From NCBI RefSeq assembly GCF_021560015.1, contig NZ_CP073588.1, forward strand, positions 1,364,001 to 1,428,000: DNA of 64,000 nucleotides. The letters run 5' to 3'. Position 1 is the first letter of the stretch. Every line of letters starts with the position of its first letter. A program made the translations under genes and the position numbers. Below, in pieces: positions 26,424 to 36,630 of this stretch. The notes beneath the pieces are model-generated. The model searched no databases and was not told where the DNA came from. It worked only from the letters and a program-made list of their open reading frames with translations. Origin of the DNA: Shewanella vesiculosa (GTDB lineage: Bacteria; Pseudomonadota; Gammaproteobacteria; Enterobacterales; Shewanellaceae).

Positions 26424-27800
26424 ATGACGACAATCACCACCATTAATCCCGCGACTGAAAAAGCAATCCATTCCTACGACATAATGACCGAAAAGCTGGC
26501 GACGGCTCGGCTTGAGTCCTGCCATGGGGCATTTCTGCAATGGCGTAAACTAACCCATCTGGAACGGGCCACCTATCTTAATAACATCGGTCAAAAACTA
26601 CGTGACAATGCCGATGAATTGGCCGCCTTGATGACCAACGAAACCGGCAAACTCCTGAAAGATGGTCTTGTTGAGGTTCAACTCTGTGCTGCGATCTTAG
26701 ATTACACCGCTGAAAATGGACCAGAAGCGCTGGCTGATGAAGAGCGTGTGCAAGGACTCAACGGCAAACGCGGCGTCATCAGTTATCAACCAATCGGCGT
26801 CATCTATTCAATCCAGCCTTGGAACTTTCCCCTTTACCAGCCGATCCGTGTGCTGGCAGCCAATCTGATGGCAGGTAATGGCTGTGTTCTGAAGCACGCC
26901 AGCATCTGCACTGGCTCCGGACTTCGTTTGCGTGAATTGTGTATTGAGGCCGGCTTGCCCGATGACCTGTTCCAGGTTTTGGTGATCGATCACGACACCA
27001 GCGACAAGCTGATAGCCCATCCAATGGTCCGTGGTGTCACAATGACCGGTAGCGATGGCGCTGGGCGACACATCGGGGCTGTGGCCGGCAAAGAGTTAAA
27101 GAAGACAGTGCTAGAACTGGGGTCGAATGACGCTTATCTGGTGCTTGAGGATGCCGATATTAAAACCGCCGTAAAATTTTCGGTTATGGGCCGACTTTAC
27201 AACAACGGAGAGACCTGCGTTTCTGCCAAGCGGTTCATCGTGACCGATAAGGTCTATGACGCCTTTGTCGAGGCTTTCGTCGCTCAAATGCAAAAAATCA
27301 ACATGGGTGACCCCATGGATAAGAATACCCAGCTTGGGCCGCTTTCCAGCCAGGAGCAGTTTGACACCGTTAAGGAGCAGGTGGACGCCAGCGTCGCCAA
27401 GGGTGCAAAAATCCTCTGCGGTGGCGAAGTGCCAAAACGCACGGGTGCCTATTATCCCGCCACTGTGCTGGCAAATCTTACGCCCGGAATGCCCGCTTAT
27501 GACGATGAAATCTTCGGGCCGGTCGCGTCGATCATCCGCGCTATTGATGATGAGGACGCCATGCGACTGGCTAATGAAAGCCGCTATGGACTTGGCGGAG
27601 GGATCTTTTCAAAGGATGAGGAACGAGCCCTCAAACTGGCACGCGATGACTTTGACACAGGCATGATCCGCATTAATTCATTTGGGGCTGCTGATCCGAA
27701 TATGCCATTTGGCGGGGTCAAGAATTCCGGGTACGGACGTGAACACGGTGGTTTTGGCATCAAGGAGTTCGTCAACGTAAAGTCGATTTTCCTGCCCTGA
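26424..27800 (+). CDS. NAD(P)-dependent aldehyde dehydrogenase (succinate-semialdehyde dehydrogenase-like)
   Basis: A 458-residue ALDH that oxidises an aldehyde to its acid. Key residues are in place: Asn134 in PWNFPLYQP, Glu231 in VLELGSNDAYLVL, Cys265 in NNGETCVSAKRF, and EIFGPVASI plus PFGGVKNSGYGREHG near the end. The family is close to bacterial succinate-semialdehyde dehydrogenases (Sad/YneI size). AAGGAG precedes the ATG. It is the first gene of three on one strand with clearly higher GC and different codon choice from the surroundings, which suggests acquisition from a GC-richer marine gammaproteobacterium. Confidence 0.9.
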   Translation: MTTITTINPATEKAIHSYDIMTEKLATARLESCHGAFLQWRKLTHLERATYLNNIGQKLRDNADELAALMTNETGKLLKDGLVEVQLCAAILDYTAENGPEALADEERVQGLNGKRGVISYQPIGVIYSIQPWNFPLYQPIRVLAANLMAGNGCVLKHASICTGSGLRLRELCIEAGLPDDLFQVLVIDHDTSDKLIAHPMVRGVTMTGSDGAGRHIGAVAGKELKKTVLELGSNDAYLVLEDADIKTAVKFSVMGRLYNNGETCVSAKRFIVTDKVYDAFVEAFVAQMQKINMGDPMDKNTQLGPLSSQEQFDTVKEQVDASVAKGAKILCGGEVPKRTGAYYPATVLANLTPGMPAYDDEIFGPVASIIRAIDDEDAMRLANESRYGLGGGIFSKDEERALKLARDDFDTGMIRINSFGAADPNMPFGGVKNSGYGREHGGFGIKEFVNVKSIFLP

Positions 27801-27854
27801 CCTGGCTTTACACCCACAATTTCGCCCATTTCATTCAACATTAAGGATTTCTCT

Positions 27855-28457
27855 ATGAGTATGAACATTCTTGTCGCCGGTGCCACCGGTAAAACGGGCC
27901 AGCTTCTGGCCCAGTACCTGATAGATCAGGGCCATAAGCCGATTGCGCTGGTTCGCGAAAGTTCGGATACCAGCTCGCTGCCCCAAGGTGTAGACCTGCG
28001 CCATGGTGACCTGACCGACTTGGAAACCGGCCTGTGCGACTGCATGGACGTGGTGATCTTTGCCGCAGGTTCAGGAGGAAGCACCGGCCCTGAAATGACC
28101 AAAAAAGTGGATCGGGACGGCGCGAAGCGACTGATTGATCAAGCGAAAGAATCAGGCGTAAAGCGTTTCGTGATGCTCAGCTCGATCGGCGCAGATCAAT
28201 CCAACCCTACCGGCGACATGGCCCCTTACCTGAATGCCAAACACGAAGCGGACGAATACCTCAAGGCTTCCGGAGTAACTTACTCGATCCTGCGCCCTGT
28301 AGCACTGACCAACAAGGGCCGCAGCACGGATGTGATCCTGGGTGACAATGTCGACAAATCGGCCAAGGCGTCTCGAGCAGATGTCGCCCACGTACTGATG
28401 GAGGCCGCCACTACAGGCCGTTACGACGGTATGACGCAGAATATGCAGTCAGCCTAA
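27855..28457 (+). CDS. NAD(P)-binding atypical SDR (NmrA/YwnB-like)
   Basis: A 200-residue Rossmann protein with the atypical-SDR nucleotide motif GATGKTGQ (residues 9-16), then DVVIFAAGS, KRFVMLSSIGAD, and YLNAKHEADEYLKASGVTYS with a shifted Lys. Members are NAD(P)H-binding reductases or redox-sensing proteins. The gene begins 54 nt after the dehydrogenase and shares its GC-rich codon use. Substrate unknown. Confidence 0.85.
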   Translation: MSMNILVAGATGKTGQLLAQYLIDQGHKPIALVRESSDTSSLPQGVDLRHGDLTDLETGLCDCMDVVIFAAGSGGSTGPEMTKKVDRDGAKRLIDQAKESGVKRFVMLSSIGADQSNPTGDMAPYLNAKHEADEYLKASGVTYSILRPVALTNKGRSTDVILGDNVDKSAKASRADVAHVLMEAATTGRYDGMTQNMQSA

Positions 28458-28538
28458 CCCTAGTGTCGCTGGCGTAACATTAAGCTTGGAACCGTTAACG
28501 TATAAAATTTAATCATTCATTTCAACAGGAGAAAATCC

Positions 28539-29276
28539 ATGTCAGAGATCAATAGCAAAGTCGTTATCATTACCGGTGCCAGCAGTGGTCTGGGTAAAGC
28601 CACAGCACTACGCCTGGCAAAGGGTGGCGCTAAACTGGTGCTTGCTGCCCGCCGCGAAGAACGCCTTGTGGAGCTGCGTGACACGATCAAGGATCAGGGG
28701 GGTGAAGCTATTTATCAGGTTACCGACGTCACTGACCGCGCTCAAGTCGAGTCGCTGGCCAAGGCGGCGAAGGAAGCTTACGGACGCATCGACGTGCTGG
28801 TCAACAACGCTGGTCTGATGCCGCTATCGCCCCTCGATGAACTCAAAGTCGACGAATGGGAGAAAATGATTGATGTCAATATCAAAGGCGTGCTCTACGG
28901 CATTGCCGCGGTGCTGCCGACCATGCGCGAGCAGCATGTCGGCCACATTATTAATCTCTCGTCAGTAGCCGGGCATAAGGTCTTTCCGGCATCCGCCGTT
29001 TATTCCGCTACCAAGTTTGCCGTCAAGGCGCTATCAGAAGGCATTCGTCAAGAAGGCAATGGGGAAATCCGCTCCACCAATATTTCGCCTGGTGCCGTAG
29101 CGACCGAGCTGACCAGTAAAATCAGCGACCCCGATACTGCCAAAGGTGTTGATGAAATGTACGAGATGGCCATTGACCCTGATGCAATTGCACGAGCAAT
29201 TGCTTATGCCATCGAGCAGCCGGCAGATGTTGATGTCAACGAGATTATCATTCGTCCCACTAGGCAGCCACTGTAA
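28539..29276 (+). CDS. Short-chain dehydrogenase/reductase (GC-rich copy)
   Basis: A 245-residue classical SDR with TGASSGLG (residues 12-19), AARREER, NNAGLMP, the Ser in [14 protein letters not shown] and [10 protein letters not shown]. It has an ideal ACAGGAG site. It is homologous throughout to the SDR at 20644-21390 yet is far richer in G and C (39 of 60 bases in 28621-28680), so it is most likely a xenologue rather than a local duplicate. Probably co-transcribed with the two upstream genes, 81 nt away. Confidence 0.88.
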   Translation: MSEINSKVVIITGASSGLGKATALRLAKGGAKLVLAARREERLVELRDTIKDQGGEAIYQVTDVTDRAQVESLAKAAKEAYGRIDVLVNNAGLMPLSPLDELKVDEWEKMIDVNIKGVLYGIAAVLPTMREQHVGHIINLSSVAGHKVFPASAVYSATKFAVKALSEGIRQEGNGEIRSTNISPGAVATELTSKISDPDTAKGVDEMYEMAIDPDAIARAIAYAIEQPADVDVNEIIIRPTRQPL

Positions 29277-29572
29277 GCGCAAAGCCACTCTATTGGACTG
29301 GAGCAAGATGCAAACTGGCATGATAAAAATCACAGCAGCTTAGGTCTGCTGTTGAACCAGTTACATTGTAAGCCAGCACAAGAGAGCGATTTTTAGCATG
29401 CGGACTCAAACGGATTGTCGGGCCAGAGGAAAAATGCTAGATCGGAAGGATCCCTTGCATGAGTGCTTATGTTGTCATTTCTCAGCAAATCCTTTTTGCT
29501 CTTCGGTCTCTGTGTCGCTATTTTAGATAGCAGATAAAACATAAGAGCCTAGCAACTAGGGAATAAGCCGTC
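29277..29572. other. Gene-free stretch after the GC-rich block
   Basis: About 300 bases with no gene. Base composition falls back to the surrounding level here, marking the right edge of the acquired block. The terminator at 29573-29608 ends it. Confidence 0.45.
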
Positions 29573-29608
29573 AGAGTGAAGTAAATAACAATTTACTTCA
29601 CTCTTTTT
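29573..29608 (+). terminator. Strong intrinsic terminator
   Basis: A perfect 14-bp stem (AGAGTGAAGTAAAT and ATTTACTTCACTCT) with an AACA tetraloop, followed by TTTT. It lies about 300 bp after the SDR stop and just ahead of the MBL-like gene, so it probably ended a transcript of the original genome before the GC-rich block arrived. Confidence 0.85.
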
Positions 29609-29658
29609 ATCATTCCTGGTGAATTATCCTAAGGAGAAGCAAACGATGAGTATTAATT

Positions 29659-30435
29659 ATGACTGACAAAATATTAAAAATTTCAGATGCGTTTTGGAAT
29701 ATTCGTGGTGAGTTTAATATTTTAGGTTTACTAAATATTGGAACACACGCGTCTTTAGTAAAGCGCGGTAACGGCAAGTTTGTTTTGCTCGATGCTTAGG
29801 AAATGCAAGACGACATTAAACAGCAAGTCGATTCACTGACCAACAATGGAGTCAACATTGAAGCGATTATTAACTTGCATCCATTCCATACAGTGCATAT
29901 TGAAAAAATACATGGCGATTATCCACACGCAAAACTCTATGGCACGCAGCGCCATATCGATAAATTACCCAACCTAACATGGCAAACAGAGTTAACCAAT
30001 TCAAACGAGTTTGCTGCTTTGTTTTCAGAGGATTTTGAATTTGCAGTGCCCCGCGGGGTCGATTTTATTTCCAAAAACGAGCACCTACATTTTTCATCGG
30101 TGCTTGCTTACCACAAAGAGTCAAAAACCATTCACGTTGACGACACGTTAATGTACTTTCAATTACCCGGTTTACTCCGTTTTTTAAAAAGTCCAGAATT
30201 GGCTTTTCATATGACACTGTCGAAAACATTGGAACGACGCAAAGGCGCTGCTGATGATTTTCGGCATTGGGTCGCGGATCTAGCGGAGCAATGGAGCGGT
30301 GCTGAAGTGTTATGTGCGGCTCATTCGTCAACATTGTTTATTAAAAACCAATCGCCATCAATTGCAGCGATGATCATGACAGCATTGGAACGGGTAGAAT
30401 TAACCTTAAAACATCATGAAAACAAGTTTGGTTAG
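29659..30435 (+). pseudogene. MBL-fold-like protein with an internal amber codon
   Basis: One frame encodes about 258 residues interrupted only by TAG at 29797-29799. The first part reads FWNIRGEFNILGLLNIGTHA then LVKRGNGKFVLLDA; after the stop it continues EMQDDIKQQVDSLTNNGVNI, EAIINLHPFHTVHIEKIHGD and PHAKLYGTQRH. The layout resembles a metallo-beta-lactamase-like fold, with HPFHTVH where the metal motif HxHxDH would be. The motif is degenerate, so zinc binding is doubtful. A downstream ATG at 29803 could still start a 210-residue protein. Nonsense mutation or base error. Confidence 0.55.
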
Positions 30436-30640
30436 CACCTTTCTCGTCGTTATATTGCAGTTCAAACTGAGTTAGGCGTCCAGAAATTAGCGTGATCAGA
30501 GCCGATGAAATGTCACGTTCGGATCTGCAACCATCGAACACTCCAGGACCAGTGAACTGTGCTTAGCGACAAAACCTCTCGGTGGCGTTTGTATTTTTGA
30601 AGCCTTGTGGGAGTTGTCTGCAAAACAAGATGTGTAAAAA

Positions 30641-30679
30641 ATAAACTCTCAAAGCACCATAAGCACTTTGAGAGTTTAT
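30641..30679 (-). terminator. Hairpin 2 of a tandem pair downstream of ynhF
   Basis: Perfect 14-bp arms ATAAACTCTCAAAG (30641-30654) and CTTTGAGAGTTTAT (30666-30679). On the leftward strand it is followed by TTTTT, like a back-up terminator after the larger hairpin at 30685-30726. Confidence 0.6.
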
Positions 30680-30684
30680 AAAAA

Positions 30685-30726
30685 AACGTACAGCATGTTA
30701 ACTTCTCAATTAACATGCTGTACGTT
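30685..30726 (-). terminator. Strong terminator of the ynhF-like gene
   Basis: Perfect 17-bp arms, AACGTACAGCATGTTAA and its complement, with an 8-nt loop. Read leftward the stem is followed by a run of T. It lies 45 nt after the stop of the small membrane protein gene. Confidence 0.85.
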
Positions 30727-30770
30727 CATTTGGCATTGGGTCAAATGGAGCTATCTATTTTTGCGGGTGC

Positions 30771-30854
30771 TTAAAACATCGACACAAAAAATGCGCTGAA
30801 ACAAATTGCGATTACAACTGTTGTGCCTAAAGCCATTTTTAATTCTGTAGTCAT
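30771..30854 (-). CDS. ynhF: YnhF-like small membrane protein (27 aa)
   Basis: A 27-residue protein starting MTTELKMALGTTVVIAIC and ending in FFVSMF. A strong GGAGG site lies 7 nt before the ATG, and a strong terminator follows the stop. The start MTTELKMALGTT matches the pattern of E. coli YnhF (MSTDLKFSLVTT), a small inner-membrane protein of unknown function; the single hydrophobic helix fits. It is a monocistronic unit that gene finders normally miss. Confidence 0.8.
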   Translation of the reverse strand: MTTELKMALGTTVVIAICFSAFFVSMF

Positions 30855-31026
30855 TGTCTTGCCTCCAAATGTGTATACTGCAAGAATAACGCTTTTTATG
30901 AGTTAACCCAAAAAATATCCTCACAAATGTGAGCTAAAGCAAAATTTTATGGGTATTAACCGCCAGACTTTTCATTAGCATCTGAGCTTGATACAGTCAG
31001 ATAAATTTTTAATAAGAGAGTATATC

Positions 31027-31437
31027 ATGTCACAACTACTTCATACGATGATCCGCGTAGGCAATTTAGATCGCAGCATCACTTTTTATACTGATGTAAT
31101 GGGGATGAAATTACTGCGTAAATCAGAAAACCCAGAATACAAGTACACGCTTGCCTTTGTCGGTTTTGGCGAAGAAACCACAGGCCAAGCTGTGATTGAA
31201 TTAACCTATAACTGGGGTGTCGACAGTTACGATTTAGGTAATGCTTTTGGTCACTTAGCCATTGGCGAAGAAGATATCTATGCCCGCTGCGATGCAATTA
31301 CTGCAGCAGGAGGTAAAGTCACCCGAGCACCAGGGCCGGTTGCAGGCGGAAGCACTGAAATCGCTTTTGTTGAAGATCCTGATGGATATAAAATTGAATT
31401 AATTCAGAAAAAGTCAGCAACTGCAGCATTAGGTTAA
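31027..31437 (+). CDS. gloA: Lactoylglutathione lyase (glyoxalase I)
   Basis: A 136-residue metal-dependent enzyme that isomerises the methylglyoxal-glutathione hemithioacetal to S-lactoylglutathione. The paired beta-alpha-beta-beta-beta modules are clear: [20 protein letters not shown] with the first metal His, [37 protein letters not shown] with the second His, and [18 protein letters not shown] with the two metal Glu residues. The ATG at 31027 follows AAGAGAG; an upstream in-frame ATG at 30988 is not conserved. Length equals that of E. coli GloA. Confidence 0.96.
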   Translation: MSQLLHTMIRVGNLDRSITFYTDVMGMKLLRKSENPEYKYTLAFVGFGEETTGQAVIELTYNWGVDSYDLGNAFGHLAIGEEDIYARCDAITAAGGKVTRAPGPVAGGSTEIAFVEDPDGYKIELIQKKSATAALG

Positions 31438-31475
31438 TACGGTACGTCTTAGTATTGGTGATAAGTAAAAATAAT

Positions 31476-31502
31476 AAAAGCCAGCGAATTGCTGGCTTTT
31501 TT
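31476..31502. terminator. Bidirectional terminator between gloA and ruvB
   Basis: AAAAGCCAGC, GAATT loop, GCTGGCTTTT then TT: a 10-bp stem with A-run and T-run, able to stop gloA from the left and ruvB from the right. Confidence 0.85.
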
Positions 31503-31626
31503 GTTAGCTGCAATAAGCATGCAGAGGATAATATGCTGATAAACAATTAATTAAAAAATTTGGGGCTAATCTGATACCCAAAACACAACCAAAATTAATG
31601 ATTCAACGTTAACCCGTTGAGACTGA

Positions 31627-32631
31627 CTATTCTGGCTTTAGCAAACTAAAGTGATCGTAGGCACGCTGGGAGGCTATTCGTCCTCTAGGTGTGCGCTGAA
31701 TAAAGCCTTGTTGAATTAAAAAAGGCTCCAATACATCTTCAATCGTTTCTCTATCTTCACCTATCGCGGCAGCAAGGTTATCTAATCCTACTGGACCACC
31801 CATAAATTTATCAATAATTGCCAGCAAGAGTTTACGGTCTAAGTAATCGAAACCCTGCTCATCAACATCAAGCAAATCAAGTGCATACTCGGCCACTTTT
31901 TGGGTGACTTTGCCATCATGTTTAACTTCCGCATAGTCGCGAACGCGGCGTAATAAACGGTTAGCAATTCGCGGGGTGCCTCGTGAACGTTTGGCAATTT
32001 CAATCGCACCTTGCTGATCAATCTCAAGCTCCATCACATTCGCTGAGCGTGTCACGATAGTGGTAAGATCTTTAACATTATAAAACTCTAAACGCAGTGG
32101 AATACCAAAACGCGCCCGCAGTGGTGATGTTAGTGCTCCAGCTCGAGTGGTCGCCCCAATAAGCGTGAATGGCGGTAAATCTAATTTAATCGAACGTGCT
32201 GCGGGGCCTTCACCAATCATAATATCCAGTTGGTAGTCTTCCATCGCCGGATAAAGAATTTCTTCAACCACAGGGCTTAACCGATGTATTTCATCGATAA
32301 ACAGTACATCACCCTCTTCAAGATTCGTTAACAAGGCCGCTAAATCGCCGGCTTTTTCGAGCACGGGGCCAGAAGTGGATTTGATGTTCACCCCCATCTC
32401 ATTGGCGACAATCATTGCTAAGGTTGTTTTACCTAAACCTGGAGGGCCAAAAATCAGCATGTGATCAAGGGCCTCGCGGCGATTTATCGCAGCTTGTATA
32501 AAAACCTTAAGCTGGGCACGAGTGTCATCTTGACCAGTATACTCATCCAACATTTTAGGGCGCATAGCACGATCAATCAGTTCATCTTGACCTTGTACTT
32601 GCGGCTGGATCAGGCGATCAGCTTCAATCAT
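31627..32631 (-). CDS. ruvB: Holliday junction branch-migration ATPase RuvB
   Basis: A 334-residue AAA+ motor that drives branch migration with RuvA. Walker A is [14 protein letters not shown], Walker B FIDEIHRL, sensor 1 IGATTRAG, the arginine finger region is SPLRARFG, and the C-terminal winged helix includes [15 protein letters not shown]. It is the last gene of the ruvC-ruvA-ruvB run, 30 nt after ruvA. Full length. Confidence 0.98.
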   Translation of the reverse strand: MIEADRLIQPQVQGQDELIDRAMRPKMLDEYTGQDDTRAQLKVFIQAAINRREALDHMLIFGPPGLGKTTLAMIVANEMGVNIKSTSGPVLEKAGDLAALLTNLEEGDVLFIDEIHRLSPVVEEILYPAMEDYQLDIMIGEGPAARSIKLDLPPFTLIGATTRAGALTSPLRARFGIPLRLEFYNVKDLTTIVTRSANVMELEIDQQGAIEIAKRSRGTPRIANRLLRRVRDYAEVKHDGKVTQKVAEYALDLLDVDEQGFDYLDRKLLLAIIDKFMGGPVGLDNLAAAIGEDRETIEDVLEPFLIQQGFIQRTPRGRIASQRAYDHFSLLKPE

Positions 32632-32661
32632 TTTTACGTACCCTGTTTATGCATATCATAC

Positions 32662-33279
32662 TTATAACATTGATTTTAAAGCAGCTTTAATTAACGTTTC
32701 AGAACTCATACCTTGCTTAAAAGCCGCAGAAACAGACTTACTGGCCTGAGCGGGCTTGTAGCCTAAAGATAATAAGGCAGAAATAGCATCTTCTTCAGCG
32801 CTTTCAGCTGCTGGCGCGGGGGTGTAATTACTCTGTAGCATAAACTCGCGCTCAGAACCGGCAGAAGCTTCAAGCAAACTTTTAAGCTTATCGCGCATTT
32901 CAATCACTAAACGTTCAGCCGTTTTCTTACCCACTCCAGGTAATTTCACTAAGGTGGCAATATCATCACGTTCAACACATGATACAAACTCAGATGCCGT
33001 CATACCTGATAAAATCGTTAACGCCAACTTAGGGCCGACACCATTAGTTTTAATCAGTAAACGAAATAACGCCCGTTCTTGTTTGGTGATAAAACCATAA
33101 AGCAACTGAGCGTCTTCGCGAACCACAAAATGGGTGAATAACATGGTAGCTTGATTTAACGCAGGTAATTCATAAAAACTGGTCATCGGCACTTGTAACT
33201 CGTAGCCTACACCATTAACGTCTAGCACCACTTCAGGCGCTTGCTTTTCAACTAAAATACCGCTTAATCGACCTATCAT
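32662..33279 (-). CDS. ruvA: Holliday junction DNA helicase subunit RuvA
   Basis: A 205-residue junction-binding protein. Domain I is the OB fold ([20 protein letters not shown]), domain II has two helix-hairpin-helix motifs ([34 protein letters not shown]), and the C-terminal domain III that touches RuvB ends at [10 protein letters not shown]. Its ATG overlaps the ruvC stop (ATGA). Confidence 0.98.
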   Translation of the reverse strand: MIGRLSGILVEKQAPEVVLDVNGVGYELQVPMTSFYELPALNQATMLFTHFVVREDAQLLYGFITKQERALFRLLIKTNGVGPKLALTILSGMTASEFVSCVERDDIATLVKLPGVGKKTAERLVIEMRDKLKSLLEASAGSEREFMLQSNYTPAPAAESAEEDAISALLSLGYKPAQASKSVSAAFKQGMSSETLIKAALKSML

Positions 33280-33797
33280 TTGTATCTTCCATATGTTCTG
33301 CTGCTAGCTTTACCGCCCATAGCGATAAGACTTTGATAAGTATGAAAATGACATATTGCTACTCCTAACGCATCGGCCGCATCAGCTTGTGGTGAAGCTG
33401 GTAGCTTAAGTAATTGTTTCACCATATGTTGTACTTGCGTTTTTTGAGCTCTGCCAGTGCCAACTACGGCACTTTTTATTTGTGTTGCACTGTATTCTGC
33501 AACCGGTAAACCAGCACAGGTTGCAGCAACAATCGCCGCACCTCTCGCTTGGCCCAGTTTAAGGGCAGAATCCGCATTCTTGGCCATAAACACCCGCTCG
33601 ATAGCAAACTCGTCGGGCTGATATTGGGTAATGATTTCACATAACCCAGCATAAATTTGCTGTAAGCGTTGCGGTAACTCATCGGCGGATGTTCGAATAC
33701 AGCCACTACCAAGATAAATCTGTTGACGGCCTTGGCATTGGATCACCCCATAACCGGTAATACGTGAACCCGGGTCAACACCTAAAATAATGGCCAT
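33276..33797 (-). CDS. ruvC: Holliday junction resolvase RuvC
   Basis: A 173-residue endonuclease cutting four-way junctions. Catalytic acidic residues appear in [13 protein letters not shown] (Asp7), FAIERVFM (Glu) and the C-terminal [13 protein letters not shown] pair. The gene starts 7 nt after yebC ends and overlaps ruvA by 4 bp, so repair genes and yebC form one transcript. Confidence 0.98.
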   Translation of the reverse strand: MAIILGVDPGSRITGYGVIQCQGRQQIYLGSGCIRTSADELPQRLQQIYAGLCEIITQYQPDEFAIERVFMAKNADSALKLGQARGAAIVAATCAGLPVAEYSATQIKSAVVGTGRAQKTQVQHMVKQLLKLPASPQADAADALGVAICHFHTYQSLIAMGGKASSRTYGRYK

Positions 33798-33804
33798 TGA
33801 TGCC

Positions 33805-34557
33805 TCATGCGTTATCTAACGCTTGCATAACGTCATCTGAAATCTCAGCATTATGATATACCTCTTGTACATCATCATGATCTTCTAAGTTATCAATTAA
33901 ACGTAAAAACTTTTCAGCCGTATCGGCATCAAGCTCTGCTTTTAATGACGCGACCATGGTCACTTCAGCATGAACCGCCCCAAAAGCCGCACTATCAAGT
34001 GCATCTTTGACTTTGCCAAAGGCCTCTGGCGTAGTAAAAACGTCGATAGAGCCATCTTCATGGGTGATAACATCTTCTGCACCCGCTTCTAAAGCACTGT
34101 CAATTAAGCTGTCTTCATCGATATCACTGTCGTAAGAAATAATACCTGATTGCGTGAACAAATAGGCAACAGAACCATCGGTGCCTAAATTACCGCCCGA
34201 TTTATTAAAGGCATTGCGCACGCCTGAAACAGTACGATTGCGATTATCTGTCATGGTTTCGACCATCACCGCCGTTCCACCAGGTCCATAGCCTTCATAA
34301 ATAATAGTTTCTAGTTGCTGACCATCTATCTCTCCGGCACCGCGTTTTATGGCACGTTCAACGGTATCGCGAGTCATATTATTGGATAAGGCTTTATCAA
34401 CTGCAGCACGTAATCTAGGATTGGCATCAACATCTGAACCGCCTTCGCGGGCCGCTACGGTCAGTTCACGAATGAATTTGGTGAATAACTTGCCGCGTTT
34501 AGCATCTTGTGCTGCTTTGCGGTGTTTAATATTGGCCCATTTACTGTGTCCAGCCAT
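33805..34557 (-). CDS. yebC: YebC/PmpR-family protein
   Basis: A 250-residue three-domain protein beginning [20 protein letters not shown], with the conserved IKRGAGE and [20 protein letters not shown] segments. YebC-type proteins are reported as DNA-binding regulators and, for some members, as helpers of ribosomes at proline stretches. Full length, GGAGA before the ATG. It follows an aspS terminator yet precedes ruvC by only 7 nt. Confidence 0.97.
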   Translation of the reverse strand: MAGHSKWANIKHRKAAQDAKRGKLFTKFIRELTVAAREGGSDVDANPRLRAAVDKALSNNMTRDTVERAIKRGAGEIDGQQLETIIYEGYGPGGTAVMVETMTDNRNRTVSGVRNAFNKSGGNLGTDGSVAYLFTQSGIISYDSDIDEDSLIDSALEAGAEDVITHEDGSIDVFTTPEAFGKVKDALDSAAFGAVHAEVTMVASLKAELDADTAEKFLRLIDNLEDHDDVQEVYHNAEISDDVMQALDNA

Positions 34558-34616
34558 TGTATCTCCTTACTATTCAATAGGACGTACCAAGTAAACTCGT
34601 CTACTTGTAAAAAACG

Positions 34617-34638
34617 TACCGAGGCAAAAGCCTCGGTA
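34617..34638 (-). terminator. aspS terminator/attenuator
   Basis: TACCGAGGC, AAAA loop, GCCTCGGTA; on the leftward strand it is followed by ACGTTTTTT. It lies 44 nt after the aspS stop and upstream of yebC, so read-through would set yebC-ruvCAB expression. Confidence 0.8.
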
Positions 34639-34682
34639 TGTAGTCCCCTGTTAAGGGCGAGCAAATGGCTAACGTTAGCGCT

Positions 34683-36459
34683 TTACTCTTCTGTTTTAAC
34701 CTTTTCAACCACGGCGATGCCTAACTCAGCGAGTTGCACTGGGTTAGCAAATCCTGGAGCATTGGTTAACGGACATGCAGCGGTAGTCGTTTTCGGGAAA
34801 GCCATCACGTCGCGAATGGAGCTGGCGCCGGTCATTAACATAATAATACGGTCTAAACCGAATGCTAAACCAGCATGTGGCGGAGTACCATAACGCAATG
34901 CTTCAAGTAAGAAACCGAACTTTTCTTTGGCTTCTTCAGCTTCAATACCTAAAATATTAAATACTGTGCTTTGCATTTCAGCATTGTGAATACGAACTGA
35001 ACCACCACCTAACTCACAGCCATTTAACACCATATCATAGGCATCTGAAATTGCTGCAGCAGGATCTGCAGCCAACTGTTCAGCACTCATACCACGAGGA
35101 GCTGTAAAAAGGATGATGAACAGCGTGGAACCCGCCGTTAATTTTTTCAAACATAGGGAAGTCAACAACCCACATTGGACGCCATTGACCTTCAAGCAGC
35201 TTAAAGTCTTCACCTGCTTTTAAGCGCAATGCTCCCATAGCCTCGGCAACAACATTGGCTTTATCGGCACCAAACAGAATGATATCGCCTGTTTGTGCAT
35301 TAGTACGACTGATAATATCGTTAACTATCGATTCAGTTAAGAACTTAAGTACAGGAGATTGAATACCTTCAATACCTGCAGCTAAGTCATTTATCTTCAT
35401 CCACGCTAAGCCTTTCGCGCCATAAATTGCCGCATACTTGGTATAATCGTCAATTTGCTTGCGTGATAATGATGCGCCGGTCGGAATACGTAATGCGGCT
35501 ACGCGGCCTTCCACATCGTTTGCTGGGCCATTAAATACCGCAAACTCGACATCTTTAACTAAATCAGCAATATCAACTAATTCAAGTGGATTACGTAAAT
35601 CGGGTTTATCAGAACCATAACGCTTCATGGCTTCGGCGTAAGTCATACGGAAAATCGCCTAAATCAACATTCAATAAATCGTGAAATAAACCGCGCATCA
35701 TTTGCTCAGTTTTTTCCATGACTTGTTCAGCAGACATGAAAGATGTTTCGATATCGATTTGGGTAAATTCAGGTTGGCGATCGGCACGTAAATCTTCATC
35801 GCGGAAACATTTAACGATTTGATAATAACGGTCAAAACCTGACATCATTAACAACTGTTTGAACAGCTGTGGGGATTGAGGTAACGCAAAAAATTGACCT
35901 TTATACGTTCGGCTTGGGACTAGATAGTCACGTGCACCTTCTGGGGTCGCTTTAGTTAAAATCGGCGTTTCGATGTCTCTAAAAAACCATTGGTGTCTAA
36001 GAAGCGACGAACAGAACTGGTGACCTTAGCGCGGAAGATAAGACGCTCGGCCATTTCTGGACGACGTAAATCTAAATAACGGTATTTTAAGCGTTGTTCT
36101 TCACTGTTATTTTGATAATTATCCATGCTTAAAGGTAACGGAGCTGATGCATTAATCACTGTCAGTTGCGTACCTAAAATCTCAATCGCACCGGTTTTCA
36201 TTTGTGAATTGACTTGGCTTTCTGGACGAGCGCGCACAACACCTTTAATTTGAACACAAAACTCACTGCGCAATGTGCTGGCTATATCAAAAACGTCTTT
36301 TAGATCTGGGTCAAAAACAACTTGAACTAGCCCTTCTCTATCGCGTAAGTCTAAAAACACAACTCCGCCTAAATCGCGACTACGGTTTACCCAACCGACT
36401 AAAGTAACTTCTTGACCTAGATGAGACGGATTAATGTCTCCACAATAATGACTGCGCAT
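34683..36459 (-). CDS. aspS: Aspartyl-tRNA synthetase, three frameshifts
   Basis: Class II synthetase charging tRNA-Asp. Four consecutive frames cover the whole protein: the anticodon-binding OB fold ([20 protein letters not shown]), motif 2 ([20 protein letters not shown]), the bacterial GAD insert, and motif 3 ([13 protein letters not shown]). Breaks lie near 35972 (two extra bases), 35645 (one extra) and 35107 (one extra T in a T5 run). Correcting them gives 590 residues, the length of E. coli AspRS, with every motif intact. Because the enzyme is essential, I treat the breaks as assembly errors rather than a pseudogene. Confidence 0.93.
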
Positions 36460-36630
36460 TGAACTCTATCCTTTATCCACAAAGCGGTATTTTGGAAATC
36501 GAAAATGATAAAAACGGCATTATATACCGTGACTCAAACTTATGCATTGAAGTATCAATCAGATTAAGGCAATTAACCAGACCTATAGCGAATAAACTGG
36601 ATTGACTGACTGAAAAACCATCAATCAAAA

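Noticed and set aside
25989..26427. Overlapping rightward frames of 70 to 112 codons before the aldehyde dehydrogenase
   Set aside because: No ribosome sites, no recognisable domains and they overlap one another; treated as non-coding.
34683..36459. aspS as a pseudogene
   Set aside because: All domains are present and the enzyme is essential. Simple base corrections restore the exact family length, so assembly error is the better reading.
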